NCBI GenBank assembly: GCA_018398815.1
Contig: CM031611.1
Coordinates: forward strand, 80,058,236-80,122,235
Source of the DNA: Conus ventricosus
Taxonomy: Eukaryota; Mollusca; Gastropoda; Neogastropoda; Conidae
Direction: 5' to 3'
DNA: 64,000 nt
The position numbers and the translations under genes were made by a program. Shown here piece after piece: positions 1-12,689 of this stretch (position 1 is its first letter; each line of letters opens with the position of its first letter). The notes beneath the pieces are model-generated. The model did not search any database. It was not told where the DNA came from and saw only the letters and a program-made list of their open reading frames with translations.

Positions 1-485
1 ATTAAGAAAAACAAGGGCCCCAGAACAGTTCCCTGTGGTTCGCCCGACAAGACTGGTTTACAATGGATGACGACCCTTCCACAACAACTTTCTGCGTTCT
101 CCCAACGAGGAATGATCTAGCCCATTTAGCAAAGAACCGCCAATGCCAATGTGTTCTAATTTAAGCAGCAGGCCTCATGGTCAACCTTATCAAAGGCTTT
201 AGAAAAATCTAATAAAATTGCATCCATTTGCTGTCTGTTGTTAAGACAGTTACTAAAATCATTGAGAGTTGTTATAAGTTGAGTCTCACAACTCCTTCGC
301 TGTCTAAAACCATGCTGGGCGTTATTTAAGAAATCATATTTGTCAAGATGGCCCATTATGCTACTATATATTATGTGTTCAAGTAATTTAGCTGATATGG
401 ATGTAAGACATACAGGTCTATAGTTCTCTGCTTTGTTTGTCACCCTTTTTAAATAAGGGAACAATGCTCGCATCTCGCCACTCAT
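1..485 (-). pseudogene. Reverse transcriptase fragment of non-LTR element
   Basis: The longest open piece (156-485) has hallmark RT text: NYRPVCLTSISAKLLEHII, then QHGFRQRRSCETQL, then LLDFSKAFDKVDHEA, which contains the first catalytic Asp (motif A). Just after KVDHEA the frame breaks. In other frames the sequence continues as LLKLEHIGIGGSLL and SFLVGRTQKVVVEG towards position 1, followed by the beginning of the PQG block. The YxDD box would lie beyond the left edge. Several indels and one in-frame stop show it is dead. Confidence 0.85.
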
Positions 486-642
486 CAGGTTATTACTCCT
501 GGTCCAGTGAAGCTTGGTAAAGTAATTGGTATAACCTCACTCAATTCATTGGCACATAATTTTAAGAGCTTGCCAGGAACGCCATCGGACAGTAGCTTTG
601 TTTTCATTGATATTAGTCAGTAACTTAAATACCCTGCTTTGT

Positions 643-1156
643 TTACTTTGATTTTTGTATTTCAGGGAGTTTATCATCATCCTTTAGTCTAACGTTAATT
701 AAAGGTTTGGGATTTGAGAAAACTGAACAAAACTGCTTGTTTTGTAAGTTTGCTTTCCCTTCAGGGTCCTGTATTAGGTTATTCTGGTTGTTTCTCAGGT
801 CTGGAATCCCAATGTTGTCCTGTCTCTTACTCCTTATGTAAGACCATAATTTCTTTTTGATGATCACCTTCCGAAATCATCGAATTAACATAATTGGAGT
901 GAGCAAGTCTACATTCTCTCTGACACCTTCTCTTAATATGTTTATACCTAACCAGTAATCTTTCTGAATTAGGATGTAGTTTCAATTTCTTAAAGAAAAC
1001 GATGTTCCTTCTCAACAAACGTTTAGTTTTAGTAGTAATCCATGGCTGGTGGTTCTTGCTTGAAGTTATTTTTAGTAGGGATGTTGTCATCCATAATAAA
1101 TTCCAAGTTAGTTTTTTATACACTTTCCCAAAAATCACTGACATTATCTTTAACAC
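643..1156 (-). pseudogene. Endonuclease-RT linker of the same retroelement
   Basis: Two overlapping frames (643-867 and 827-1156) carry basic linker sequence typical between endonuclease and RT in Jockey/CR1-type ORF2, such as PWITTKTKRLLRRNIVFFKK and RCQRECRLAHSNYVNSMI, then KLWSYIRSKRQDNIGIPDL. The switch near 830-860 marks a frameshift. It sits in the expected order upstream of the RT. Confidence 0.7.
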
Positions 1157-1169
1157 TATGGGACCTCAA

Positions 1170-1850
1170 AAAAAGACGACTGAAATTATGAGTATCCCTG
1201 CGCAATTTTGGTAAATCTGCTTGGTTCCAGAGTCTGATGGTACGTTTAGGGGTTTTCTTCGAAAGGGTTGAAAGTACTCTCTAAGAGAACTATGTCATGA
1301 TCACCCAGGCCTGCAATTAATTCCTGATTGCCTAAAGCGCCTGGACAATTGGTAAAAAATAAATCCAGGAATGCCTTACCACGAGTTGGTGATTCAACTG
1401 ACTGTACTAATCCAAGGTCTTTGGTGGCATCAAAAACTGAGTATTTAATATTTTTACTGTATTGATTGCCAATATGGCATCTTCGCCCCCAATCAATATC
1501 TGGTAAATTAAAGTCTCCACCAATCCATAATATTGCCTTCCTATGGCCAAAACAATGTTAGAAATGTCTCTGCAAATAGACAAACATACATTTTCATCTA
1601 AGGCTGGAGGTCTGTAAACTGATCCAACAATGACAGTCTCTTATTCTTAAAATTAATCCTACAAAAATACTTTCACTATTTTTGCCTTGATATAAAAACT
1701 CACTGGCTAAATTCTTCCTAATGGCAATCAAGACTCCCCACCTCTTTTCCAAGTCTGTCCTTTCTATAATATCAAAATCCTCCATTAGAAGTTCACTGCT
1801 GGATGTTCCAGTTTCTAGCCAAGTTTCTGTTCCAATTAAAAACATCAATG
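1170..1850 (-). pseudogene. APE-type endonuclease remnant of retroelement
   Basis: The open part (1594-1848) has GTETWLETG followed by DIIERTDLEKRWGVLIAIRK, matching the endonuclease N-terminal half (the T-E-T-W-L block and the R..GGGV block, here degenerate). Further fragments occur in other frames down to about 1170, with text resembling the N-G-D-F-N block around 1500. No intact reading frame remains. Confidence 0.65.
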
Positions 1851-1955
1851 TTTTTTTCAGTGACTAAATTACCGAGTTCTTCCTTTTTCTTGATAAGAGA
1901 TTGAAAATTTACGACTATGCATTTAAGTTTATCTTTTTCTCTAATGATTTAGGGT

Positions 1956-2276
1956 TCAGTTGCACTTTATGATTTGGGATTTTATCAGTTTTAGAATCAG
2001 GGTGGATGCAAACTTAGGACAAAATTTCAAGTTTTCTTTTGGGGATCGGTCTGGTGAGATAGGGTCAAAAAGGTTGCTTTCTGAGCTGCAGTTTTCAATA
2101 GAATCTTCAAAAAGTCTTGAACTAAAGTTTGGAAGCCCGCAGGTAAAACAAGTCCATAATATATCACTATTGCATAATGCTTCATAAACTGCTGAATTCA
2201 TTAACATACATTTAGTGTGATACCATGAATTGCAGACGTCACAGGCAACTGCTTTATGTTTCCATGTGACTCTCAA
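1956..2276 (-). pseudogene. PHD-like zinc-finger ORF1 fragment of retroelement
   Basis: The translation has a C-x2-C ... WYHTKC ... CFTCG pattern (CDVCNSWYHTKCM, then LWTCFTCGLPNFSSRLF), which is a PHD/RING-like Cys4-His-Cys arrangement. Such fingers occur in ORF1 or at the N-terminus of several animal LINE families. The first Cys pair probably lies just upstream (about 2280-2300) in another frame. The fragment ends before the endonuclease. Confidence 0.65.
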
Positions 2277-2350
2277 ATTGCAAACTCCGCATGGATATTT
2301 TACTTTGGTGGACGGACCAGGATTGAGTTCAATGTCTCCTGATAGGATAA

Positions 2351-5300
2351 GGCTTAAAAACCATAATTTAACTCCTCTATGTCTAACTCTTTAATCAAAC
2401 AATTCCTTATCACTGTACTATTTCTTGGCAAACGGTACAGAAACACTTGCCTGCAATCGCCAGTTTCTTGCACCACGTACCATGCCGAATGCCGTCACAG
2501 CTCGTTTGATCTAACCACTTCCATTTGTTTGTGACACTTTTTTCTAAACAATGGTATCCTCCTTATCACCAAGAAACGTGAGAGCGTGCGCCATTTTCAA
2601 AAGTAATTTTGTTCTCAAGCCTCGCTTTCGTAACTGAGCACACTTCGGAACCAAATGAGAATTTGTACAAACTGGAATAAGTTTGCCGATCATTTTCGAA
2701 GCGGAAAACCAGATGGGTTTTTTTTCCAGGCCTGATTTCAGGCCTGAGCCAGACAAGTTTCATTTTCGAAGCCGGAAAACCCGATGTATTTTTTTCCCAG
2801 GCCGGATTTCAGGCCTGAGCCGGAAAGTAGCACCCCTACAAATATAAGCACATTTGAAAGTCGATGCTCGACAGTTCATGTGACGGCGGAACAGTTGTTA
2901 CAATGCCGTTTTGACAAAAGGTGACTGTTTCAAGGCTAGAGGAGGTGGAGAAAGGCTGATGGAAAAGGATACAAACAGCGAAACATTTGGCCTGTGGCTA
3001 CAGAAGATAGATATGCCAGGGGTGGCTTTCTGCACCGTTTGAAGACTTCAGAAGATTTCAAATAGTGATGGCAAATTTTACAGTGACTTCATTCCTCTTG
3101 TGTAGCCATTTTAAATGGAATGCCAAGACTGCATCTGTAGGGTCGCTCTACTGTGGCTTTTATATCGAGGATATCTGCAGCCATCTGCCAAAAATACATT
3201 CATGTAATAGCTCTAGTTTCCAGTGTCTTCAAAGTCCGGAGTATAAGTCGTAGGACTCCAGGAGACAATCTTTAGTCCCTCTTCACTTCAGTATACAGTC
3301 AACAGTGCATGTGATTAAAAGGTATAATTTAAAGGGATGTGTAGATTAGATCTGAAACAAGCATATCGAGAAAAAGGTTATTTTTGTTTTTCAGGAAATT
3401 GCATTTTAGTTTTTTTATGTATTAATTTATACATACACTTCTAGCTTTGATTTCAGGCCTCATTTTCTTCAACTTTACATTCAATGAGAACATTTCATTG
3501 GCCTTCTAAAACACGTTTTTTGTTCAGCTTCAGGGGGGTGCTGCCCCTGTGACCCCACAACAGGGGCACTGCTCCTGTACCCGCCAAGGCCTGGGTGGCC
3601 CCTGGACCCCTACCTTTAGGTCTTTACATGTCTACTGGTGGCACCCATGTATCATTTTCACATTTCTGATCATGTCTGATCTAGAGCAGTCATGTTTGGA
3701 GAGACTTTGATACAGGGCATTTATGTACATTTTTCTCACGATACTTCTCACCCAAGGGTGAAGGTACATGGAGATGGTCTGCCTTTCGATAAATGTGTTT
3801 CTTGATGTCAACTGTACATACATACATGACTATAGCTGATGTCCTGAGGTGGGTTGCCTCATGACAATCTGACAGATTGATCCTTGTGATTACATCACGG
3901 GCTTGTACAGAGACAAACCTAGGGTTGTATGGGGAGCTGAAATGAGACATGGAAGTAATGGCACCAAGAGGAAGACTGGGCCGGGGAGGGTTGGGTAGAG
4001 CAGTTCAGGTCTTTTTGCAAGGATGGTAAAAGTAGGACCAGTTGGCCCTCGGGTACCTTGACAGACATGAGCAGCAATGTTGCTGTGTGTTGATTGGGCA
4101 TGCCCACTGCACAGCGCCCATCTTCTCCCAAGCATCCTGAGGCATGCGCAGGTTTTGCGTTGCCATTACCAACCAAAAGCCAGTTCGGATTACAGGATAT
4201 CTGCATGTACACACTGGGGGTGGGGATTGGGGGTGTTAGGCTTCTGCTCCACATATTATTCATGGGAACTCTTGGCGCTACTGCGCCTTAGATTGCCTAC
4301 CTTTCAGATGTGGAAGACCTTTCTCTCCTCAAAAATAAAATTTGCATGTTTGTTGCGGATGAACTCGGTTCCAGCTTTGATTTTTTTGGAAATATTTAGG
4401 AAAATGAACTCTTCAGCTTTGTTTATGAAACTACCGATGATCCCTACTCAAAGAAATGTCGGTGTTCGTTTTATGCTTTATATAAGCAGTGCTTGGTATA
4501 GATGGAGGTTTGAAATGTTGAGCAATTAGATCAGTCTGTGCACTTTTAGAGTACAAACCCAGTGGATGGTTAACATGTCCGAGTTCTTGTGCAACATTTA
4601 CACACCAATTCTGAATTTTTTTTTTGGGTTGTTCAGTTACTTGGAGCGCAATGTTTAGATGGAGGTAGGATTCAGAATCACAGCGACGCTGGTTACAATG
4701 TGGCCCAAACATGACATTGGGGTTTATTTTTCTTGTCGAGATGTAAAAACACACAATGCAAGGTCAACATGAAAAATACAAATAAAACCATACAATCTAT
4801 TTCGATTCTTCATGGTGCCCCCCCACCCCTACATTCCATGCATGATTTAATTTCCCCCCCCCAAACAAACATCAATGCACAATTTAAAAACCTCCTTCTG
4901 AAAGGAATGCTATGAAATTTTTAGAAAGAAAATAAAATAACCTCCTTGGGGAAAAAAAAAAGGGGAGGCATTTAAAAAATGCCCCTAACCACATGAATGA
5001 GGTATAGTAAGAACATGGGAATCGATTTTTTTTTTTTTGAAAGGGGATAATGAACACTAAATGCCTGGCATTTGGATAATTTTATAAAATTTAAACACTG
5101 AATAAAATCAAACTACTTTCCACAGCTTCTGTAAACCAATGTCAATAAACTTGTTCACAACTATGCCAGTGTTTAACAGGCTTATGTACGGGAGCACAAA
5201 GGGGAAATATGATCTTTATTGGGTGGGGGGTAAAATTAAAAAAGTTAAAAAAAACCCACAAAACTTTAGGAATTGGTCAGAAATGCTTACATCGTGCCAG

Positions 5301-8300
5301 AAAAGGAATATGGAATGCATTATCAAAGCAAAAACAAGCGACAGTTCACATTATACTTATAGCTTTTCTGTTCAAGTATTTCCATGGATAACTGAACTCT
5401 TGAAAAGCATACTCCTCGAGTAATACAAAAACATGAACAAAAAAAAAAGTTTTAGCTAAAATGTATACAGGAGCAAACTTCGTTTAGGGTCAAGAACTGG
5501 ACATGAAAGAATTCGAAAAAAAAAAAAGAGGGGAAATTACATTCACTGCACAATATAGGTTATTCCATCAACATGTGGGCAAGCGTTTTATAAACAACAT
5601 TTGCAAGAGAATTTTGTTGTTGAAATCTCTCCTGTGACAATTTTTTTTGTGTTACTCCAAGCTGTGAGGAAAGAGATGGTGGGACATGATAAAATTGGGG
5701 GGGGGGGGGGGGGGGGGGGGGGGAACCTTGAACTATTCAAAGTCGTCCTGCGTTGCTCATTAACACATTTGTATGCCTGTCAAAGTAGTTTTCAAACCAT
5801 TACAGTACAGGAGCAGTGTGCGTGTAGAGAGAGAAAACAATGCACACACAATATTCAACAACAAATGAAAGGCCAAAAGATCCAGAGACTCCACAACCAT
5901 AGTAGAATAATACTCGCACAGACACACAAATCAATATGCACGCTCACAACACATCTACCGAGCTACAACACATGGCTTTTCCTTACTAGATAAGAGCACC
6001 TGAATTATCATGGTCTAATTTTTTTTTTTCCTCAACACTTGCAGAACAATCAGCTTGCCCAGGCTGGTCACAATTAACATTCCAAACTTTTTTTTTTTTT
6101 AAAAGGACGCCTGTACGCAAAAATGGTCAAAGCCAGGTCTGCGTGTCCTGTAATCCTGCTTGATAATTAAACTTTGGAAGTGGATACTATTAAAGCAAGT
6201 TTCATGACATGCTCACTTGGATAAACTGACCTAAGTGCATAGTGCCTTGGTTGTCAAGCGCCATATTTATTCTGTCAGTCATTGGTCCACCTAGAGAAAG
6301 AGGACCAGTGTAAGTCTTATGGACCATTTTCGAAAACTCTTGGATAACATTTCTCATATTGAAGGAGCAATGAAAAAGGACTGTTGCCAAAGAATGCAGT
6401 TTAGACCATCATACCCATGTTGCTCTTGCACCAACTCGGTTCTACACATGCACACAGCTGTCCAAGTCATATACAACTTAAGAGCCAGAAGTAAAACCAC
6501 CGCCATCAAAGAAAGATTGAACCTTTGTAAAGGCACATGGCCTGTGCTGTCGGGACTACTACACAGACAATTCACAAAGGTTCTTCCGATTTGAAACCGA
6601 CAAAATGGGTGGTTCAGGTAGCGCTAAAAAAAAAAGAGAAAATCCATTTACATTGATCAACTTATTTGGTGGGCTGGACAGCTGCTGACAGAATATATGT
6701 TCAGGCTGACAGTTAAAATATATATTCATGTCGTAATGGCACAATATCACAAGTATATTTACATGTTCTCTACAATATCTCGGAGCAGAAAATCACTTCC
6801 CTGAAATTTAAGTTTGTGCACAAGCCTTTTTTTTTGCCAAGAATTTTTTATTTCCACATTAAAAAGAAATCCTTTCTATAGTCAGACTGAAAAGAACTGG
6901 GACACCGTTAGGAATGATCCATTGTTTAGGGGGGAGGTAGAAAGGAAACTGTAGAAAGAATCTTCATGCTTGGTCACATCACAAAGAACACACACATCAA
7001 CTGTCTGAAGCAAGCTATTTAAAGGAATGTTAAACAAAAATCAGCATCCTTTGAAACTATTTTTATAAAGTGATCAAAATTTTTTTTTTTCAACAGGCCT
7101 CAACTTTACTTGATCAATACTTGCAAAATACACATGTACATGGGACTTGGGCACTTTATGGATCAATCCGATTCAAGCAGCCATTTTCATTTCCTTGGGT
7201 CCGAGCTGAAGTCTAAGAAAAAGCAAAGTCAACCTGGGTGCATAAGAAAATTACAGCGATACCACTGCGGGATTGTGTTCTTTAAATTCCGAAAAACGAA
7301 TGTCAAAATCTCTGTGTCCAAAACCCACCTTACTGATTTGATCTACAACCCCACAGTGAAAATGAGGGTTTAGAGTCTCGTACAGCAGTTGCCTCTTTTT
7401 CCAGTGCACACAAACCCAAGCTTTGAAGTCTGCACATGGTTCTACTGAACCGACCCAGTCCCCCTGTCTGTTGGAAAATCTCATGAATGTGTGTACTTAT
7501 AGAAAACAGACTCGTACAAATATTTACAACTCGGCTCGAGTTGGCTCGTGGTATGGATAACTTTACATATGGAAAAAAAAAAAAAGTAAAAACATTCAAT
7601 ACAGAAAATGCCAGTGTGGGGAAAATCGATAGGAATGTGAACCATGAGCTGCAAAATCACATGTACCCATGTTGTTATTAACATGCAGCCTGATCAGCTA
7701 TGCCCATGCTGTCTTGGGCAACAACATATTATTATTATCATAGAATGGTACGATCACAACATGGAAATATTCACAAATTGAACAGTCATGAAACAAAAAG
7801 GAAGTGGAATGTTATAACCTTTGGTAGAATGCACTCACGCATGCAGGTACTGTTTCAACATTGGTGAATTATACACGTGTACAATGTCACATTCTTCAAA
7901 CAATTTTTTACCTCTTCGCCCCACTTCTGTCTGCCAAATTTACTGCAAGAAGCAGAAAGTCTTCTCTGGCATGTGATTATAACTGAACCATGGTATTGGT
8001 TTCCATCCTTGTGGGAACAACACGCTTTCCATTACAAAGAGTTACCCCTACATCTCTTCCTTGGTTACTTTTTACAGCTTGTGAAAAATTGTCGTGTCCG
8101 ATATCGTTTGAAAATATTCAGACATACCAGTTTTCTTTGAGGAATTCTGTTACGATTTCATTCCTGCTCATTTCGGTCGCCAGCGTAATGGTCAACACAA
8201 ATTTGGGGAGAGGGATTTGATCTGAACTGTAATTCCTGTGAGTTAATCCGTTTGCTTTCAGTAATGAACATTTATAGATAGGTATCATATGCAAGTTTTG

Positions 8301-9419
8301 TGTTCAAATCCAGTCAAGGTACTTTGCAGTTTGGACATTATGTCAGCATGGAGTACAAAACAGTGTAAAGCAGGAGAAAGGATTGCTAGGCCGAGAAGTG
8401 TACATGGTGTCAAGTCAATGTTTTTCATGGCATATATCTGAATAAAACACTTATGAAGAAAGAAAATATCTATGTACAGTTTTCTTAATATCTCGTTTTG
8501 CACCCCATTTCTCTCATTTGTTTTCCCCCCTTGCCTACCACCTACCTGTCATCAACAATCTCTGTAACTGGAATACTGTTGCACAAAGCATAGCTCCTTT
8601 CCGCCAGTTTATCAGTCCTTCACAACGAATGATTAGCTGTCACCACCCTAACCATCAGAGAGCCATCTTCTATTTCAGTTGTCTGTCGCAATTCTGAGGA
8701 GTTATTCTGTTTCAGCCAGGTAAATTGAAAGCTTTTTTCCTCCGTTTCTTTCCACATGAGGCAGCATCTTCCAATGTCTTGTGGTGTTTTTTTCATTTTA
8801 GAACTTTACAATTGTTGAAAAGATTCATGTCTGATTTTTCTGCTTTCATGGCTTCTTGCCCATTCTGTGGTGTTGCTTTTATAATCATTCAGAGCATAAC
8901 AACTTTTGAAAATATTCATATATATCCAAAGCGATAATATCAGCCTGTCCTACGTGTATATAGTGTCTTCTTGTTGCATTACAGAAAATGGAGCAACATT
9001 CATGCCAGGGGAAAATGAATTGAAATCAGTTTCCCTGAAGCGTTATCTTGACCTGCTCATGGTATCAGCTGTATGCCTTGGTGACCAAGAAACTGAATAC
9101 AGAAAGACTTCAGGTGAAAAATTCCCTATCTGCTGTAGTGATGATCTGCTTATCATTTGCATACTCCTCAGAACCTAAGGCATACTGGCAGAGGCTCACA
9201 ACTATGATCATTTTTCTTCTGTTACAATCATCCACAAAAGAGGAACAAGCTGAGGAAAAGCAAGATGGGGATGTTTGTTGCCTTTAAAGAAGGTGGGGAA
9301 GGGGTGGGGGGTGTACTGGGTGTTCAAATTCGGTTCTTTCAACACTACGTATAAAATACTTATTTCACTATGTTGCTCACCACCTCCAGCGGATGCTGGA
9401 CCCTTCGGCAGGCAGTTCA
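2351..9419. other. No coding gene seen; probable 3' UTR/flank of the agrin-like gene
   Basis: No ORF in this stretch resembles a known protein and all are short. Contents: an imperfect direct duplication (about 2695-2830) with the phrase TTTCAGGCCTGAGCC in both units; a CCCCTG-rich segment with short inverted repeats (3520-3610); a pure G run of 27 (5697-5723); and several A/T runs. On the minus strand, AATAAA-type poly(A) signals (TTTATT on plus) occur, for example near 5215 and 6266. The agrin 3' UTR could therefore be kilobases long, but its end cannot be set from sequence alone. Confidence 0.4.
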
Positions 9420-9441
9420 CTAGGAACAGAATGTAATTGTA

Positions 9442-9673
9442 CTACTGTGTTCCATTCCGGTGATCCACTAGGTGCAGCCGTTCCCCGTTGACCTCGATGC
9501 TCTGAATGCAGCCAGAGAAGCCATCGTAGTACTCTTGTGGCAGTCCCCATGGCAAACTGGACCGTCCTCCCACCCACAGCTCTCCGTCCGTGTCCAGCTG
9601 CGAGGCTCCATCACTGGAGGAGCTTCTGACAGCAGTCTCCCCATCCACCTCCAGTGACCCATCCCGGAGACTC
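9442..9673 (-). CDS. AGRN: Agrin exon: LamG3 C-terminal part and stop
   Basis: The acceptor TTGCAACAG|GAGTCTCC joins in phase 2 to the exon ending at 10199 and completes an Arg codon. Residues include LEVDGETAVRS, the LamG signature GELWVGG, and GFSGCIQSIEVNGERLHL, followed by a TAG at 9442-9444. A LamG domain normally has a second Cys after this block and none is present before this stop. In another frame the sequence ends ITFCS and then TAG at 9420-9422, which would supply that Cys. A one-base error near 9445-9460 is therefore plausible and the real C-terminus may end at 9420. Confidence 0.85.
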
Positions 9674-9691
9674 CTGTTGCAAGAGCAGGAA

Positions 9692-10172
9692 GACATAGGG
9701 ATCTAGACATCAAGAACAAAATTATCACTGGAACGATGCCCAAGAAAGCTGAAACTCAGCGGGTCTGAACTGGAATATCTTCCTACCCAAAACATGCCCC
9801 AAGACCAGAATTGTCTGACATTCAATGATTTTACGACGGGTTTTGAAAGAAAAATTGCATCATATAATAACAGGAAAAGTGTGCTTAAGAACACTTACAA
9901 GATAAATGCAGTTGGTTGAGGGTGAATGATGCAACAAGTTATTCTCTTTCATTTGCACGTTTCTGCCATGGATATATTTTCATTTACATGACCCTGACTG
10001 ATGATGGCTGAAATGTAACATGATTAGTTTGTAATATTACCAAGAGGGGTGGGTGGGGGCTTCTATGACCCGACATAGGGATCTAGACATAAAAAAACAA
10101 CCCACTGGAACGATGCCCAAGAAAGCTGAAACTCATCTGGTCTGAACTGGAATATCTTCCTACTCAAAACAT
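9692..10172. repeat. Roughly 100-bp direct duplication inside the last intron
   Basis: The segment 9692-9795 (starting GACATAGGGATCTAGACAT) recurs almost unchanged at 10072-10172. Both lie in the intron between the last two LamG3 exons, about 380 bp apart. Differences are a few substitutions and small indels. Confidence 0.85.
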
Positions 10173-10198
10173 GTTACCAGAGACAGAGAGAGATATAC

Positions 10199-10438
10199 CT
10201 TTTAGCCACCGCTGTGTGCCATTTTCCATCAGTAACGTCCACCTTGGATCTCAGAACATGCAAGTTCTCCTCGCTCTGTTTGCCAAGATTGTAGCTGAAT
10301 TCCACCCGACCTCGAACAACGGCCAGCGCCAGGTAGTCTCCCCTGACCGACTCCCCCATGTTTTGGAACAGAAGCATCCCGTTCTGCTCCGTGGTCTTGA
10401 AACGAACCTGGATCTCATTGGATCTCTGTGCTGGTTGC
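10199..10438 (-). CDS. AGRN: Agrin exon: LamG3 central part
   Basis: The exon is 240 nt, phase 2 to phase 2, between acceptor CATTCTTCAG and donor AAAAG|GTATAT. It encodes the first beta strands of a LamG domain: NEIQVRFKTTEQNGMLLFQ, then DYLALAVVRGRVEFSYNLG and VDVTDGKWHTAVAKR. The WH before the junction is the conserved LamG Trp-His. The reading frame is clean and joins exactly to the flanking exons. Confidence 0.92.
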
Positions 10439-10889
10439 CTGAAGAATGGAGATCAGTTTAGACACTGTTCTGTATGGAACAGTCCACACAACTGAGCTAC
10501 AAAACGTTCCAGCAAAAACAATGTCACAAGAAATGGGACTGGTGTGAACATCAGCTCTTGCTTACGCACATATGCGCACACACGCATTGTATATAGAGAG
10601 AGCGTACAAAGACAGAGGTAGACAGACAGATACACTAGAAAAAAACAACAACATTGTGCTGGCCAACATTTCTTCCATCATTAAAACAATGACTTTGCAA
10701 AATTTTCTTTGGTGGGTAAAAGAAGCTGGGGAGACGGTGGTGGGGTAGGGTGGGGTATATCTAAAGAAAAATAAAAATGACTAGGAAAGGATCAATTAGA
10801 GTTAAAAAAAAATGATAGCACACATCCATTATAAGCATAAAATAGCTCACTGAATAAAAATTTATGAAAAAGATTTAAAAAACAAACAA

Positions 10890-10917
10890 CCCCCCCCCCC
10901 CCCCCCCCCCCCCCCCC
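10890..10917. repeat. Poly-C run of 28
   Basis: There is a pure C run in the LamG3 intron. Similar long G/C homopolymers occur at 5697-5723, 18341-18373, 33907-33948 and 44896-44925, and a 31-base A run at 16579-16609. Confidence 0.95.
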
Positions 10918-11195
10918 TGACTAAACAGAATCCCATAACAATGATTAAACATCCTCTTTATCTACATGCATAAGAGAACGACTGTGATGCCATGTGTTGT
11001 GAATTTGAAGACCATAAACCCTTGAGGCCCTTCCAAGATCATAATAGAGGACCCGAAATACTACTACCAGCCATGAAAAAAATGTTCAGATGATAAACCA
11101 TGGACAAAGATGTATTTTATCATATGGCAATTTACCAACACACTCGGACCCTATGGGTGTGGACAAATGGTAAATTACCATCACAACTAGTGGAG

Positions 11196-11571
11196 AAATA
11201 TCCCAACAAATTGCCTTAAACGGAATTGCCTTGTATCACTAATTGTAGAGAAACCTCCCAATAAAAAGCCTTGAATGGAATTGCCTTGTATCACAAATTG
11301 TAGAGAAACCTCCCAATAAAAAGCCTTAAATGGAATTGCCTTGTATCACAAATTGTAGAGAAACCTCCCAATAAAAAGCCTTAAAATGGAATTGCCTTGT
11401 ATCACAAATTGTAGAGAAACCTCCTAATAAAAAGCCTTAAAATGGAATTGCCTTGTATCACAAATTGTAGAGAAACCTCACAATAAAAAATCCTCAAATG
11501 GAATTGCCTTGTATCACAAATTGTAGAGAAACCTCCCAATAAAAAAGCCTCGAGTAAAATTGCCTTGCTTT
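11196..11571. repeat. Minisatellite, about 59-bp unit, six to seven copies
   Basis: The unit contains TTGCCTTGTATCACAAATTG and AGAGAAACCTCCCAATAAAA. Copies differ by single bases. It lies in the 7-kb intron between the LamG3 exons at 17.4 and 10.4 kb. The rest of that intron shows only further repeats and SINEs. Confidence 0.9.
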
Positions 11572-12159
11572 TTATTCTTTTTTTTTCTGAACATTTTTTC
11601 TGTGTTCTAGATTTACATCCCTGGAGAGACGATCTCTTTTAAAATCGTTTTTCACTTAACAGCTGATCCCCCTTTTAAAATCGTTTTATTTATCTTTCAC
11701 TTAAGTGCTGCAGGACGACTTGATGGAGAGATTCACCGAGTACACATAACCACCAACAGACAAGGGTCAACCAGGCTGGATGAGCTGTCATAACAGACTG
11801 TCAATCACTGTGAGGAGGAAGGCAAATGGTGACAGAAGCATGGTAGTGAACAGGTGCTCTTTGAGGGGTAGGTGTGTGGGTGGGCTACACTGCACATCAT
11901 TCCTTCTCAAAACAGTGAGCACAAAACTCTTTGACCTACTACACAACAGCATGTGTCATATTGGTACAGGAACAGGTCAGTTCTTTTTTGACCAAATGGA
12001 TAGAACTAACACAATTATACTGCGGACATGGTTTGTCTGACTGGTCTTTTTCACATTGGACAAACGAACAAACAAGAATACATTTTAAAATGAAAAAAAA
12101 AAGGAGAGAGAAACGAAACTGAGAAAAACACTCATCTGTTTGCTGAGAACCTTGAACTG

Positions 12160-12345
12160 ATTACCTTGTATGGTAAGGTAGGAAATGAAACTGTCGCTAT
12201 CAGATTCATGAACAGTAACTAACATACCTTGTATGGTAAGGTACGAAACTGTCGCTATCAGATTCATGAACAGTAACTAACATACCTTGTATGGTAAGGT
12301 ACAAAACTGTCACCATCAGATTCATAAACAGTAACTAACATATAT
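12160..12345. repeat. Minisatellite, about 60-bp unit, three copies
   Basis: The unit carries CCTTGTATGGTAAGGTA and TCAGATTCATGAACAGTAAC. The last copy is more diverged. Confidence 0.85.
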
Positions 12346-12689
12346 ACACAGTAACTAGGAGGATAATGTCAGAAATAACAACTATGAATAATTTAAAAAG
12401 AAAAATTCAAAACCGTCGTATGAAGAAATCAGTATAACTGATAACCAAGTTAACTACTCATTCATCACATATGTTTAATGTCAATACTTGACATCTGGCC
12501 ACGCAGCAGCTGAAATTTTTAGCCGGCTTACAGTCAACACGACTTTAAAACTCATTTTGCCCCAGCCCTGCATGGCACTTGCTCTGAACATATCCAGCTT
12601 GTATGATTCAGTAGGGACTTCTCCCATAGGACTGACCTAGAGACGATGATAATTTTCTCACATCAACTTGCTGAAGAAATGAAGTCTGA

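Larger units (their letters stand above)
1..2350 (-). mobile_element. Decayed non-LTR retrotransposon (Jockey/CR1-like), 3' part beyond window
   Basis: Read on the minus strand, remnants occur in the expected order of a two-ORF LINE: a PHD-like zinc finger (1956-2276), an APE-type endonuclease (about 1170-1850), the endonuclease-RT linker (643-1156) and a reverse transcriptase that reaches position 1. Frames change repeatedly, so the copy cannot make a full protein. The 3' end lies outside the window to the left. Clade assignment (Jockey/CR1/Rex-like) is by motif style only. Confidence 0.8.

Noticed and set aside
4077..4529. 150-codon plus-strand ORF
   Set aside because: It shows no domain or composition typical of a gene, overlaps several frames, and lies in the probable 3' flank of agrin.
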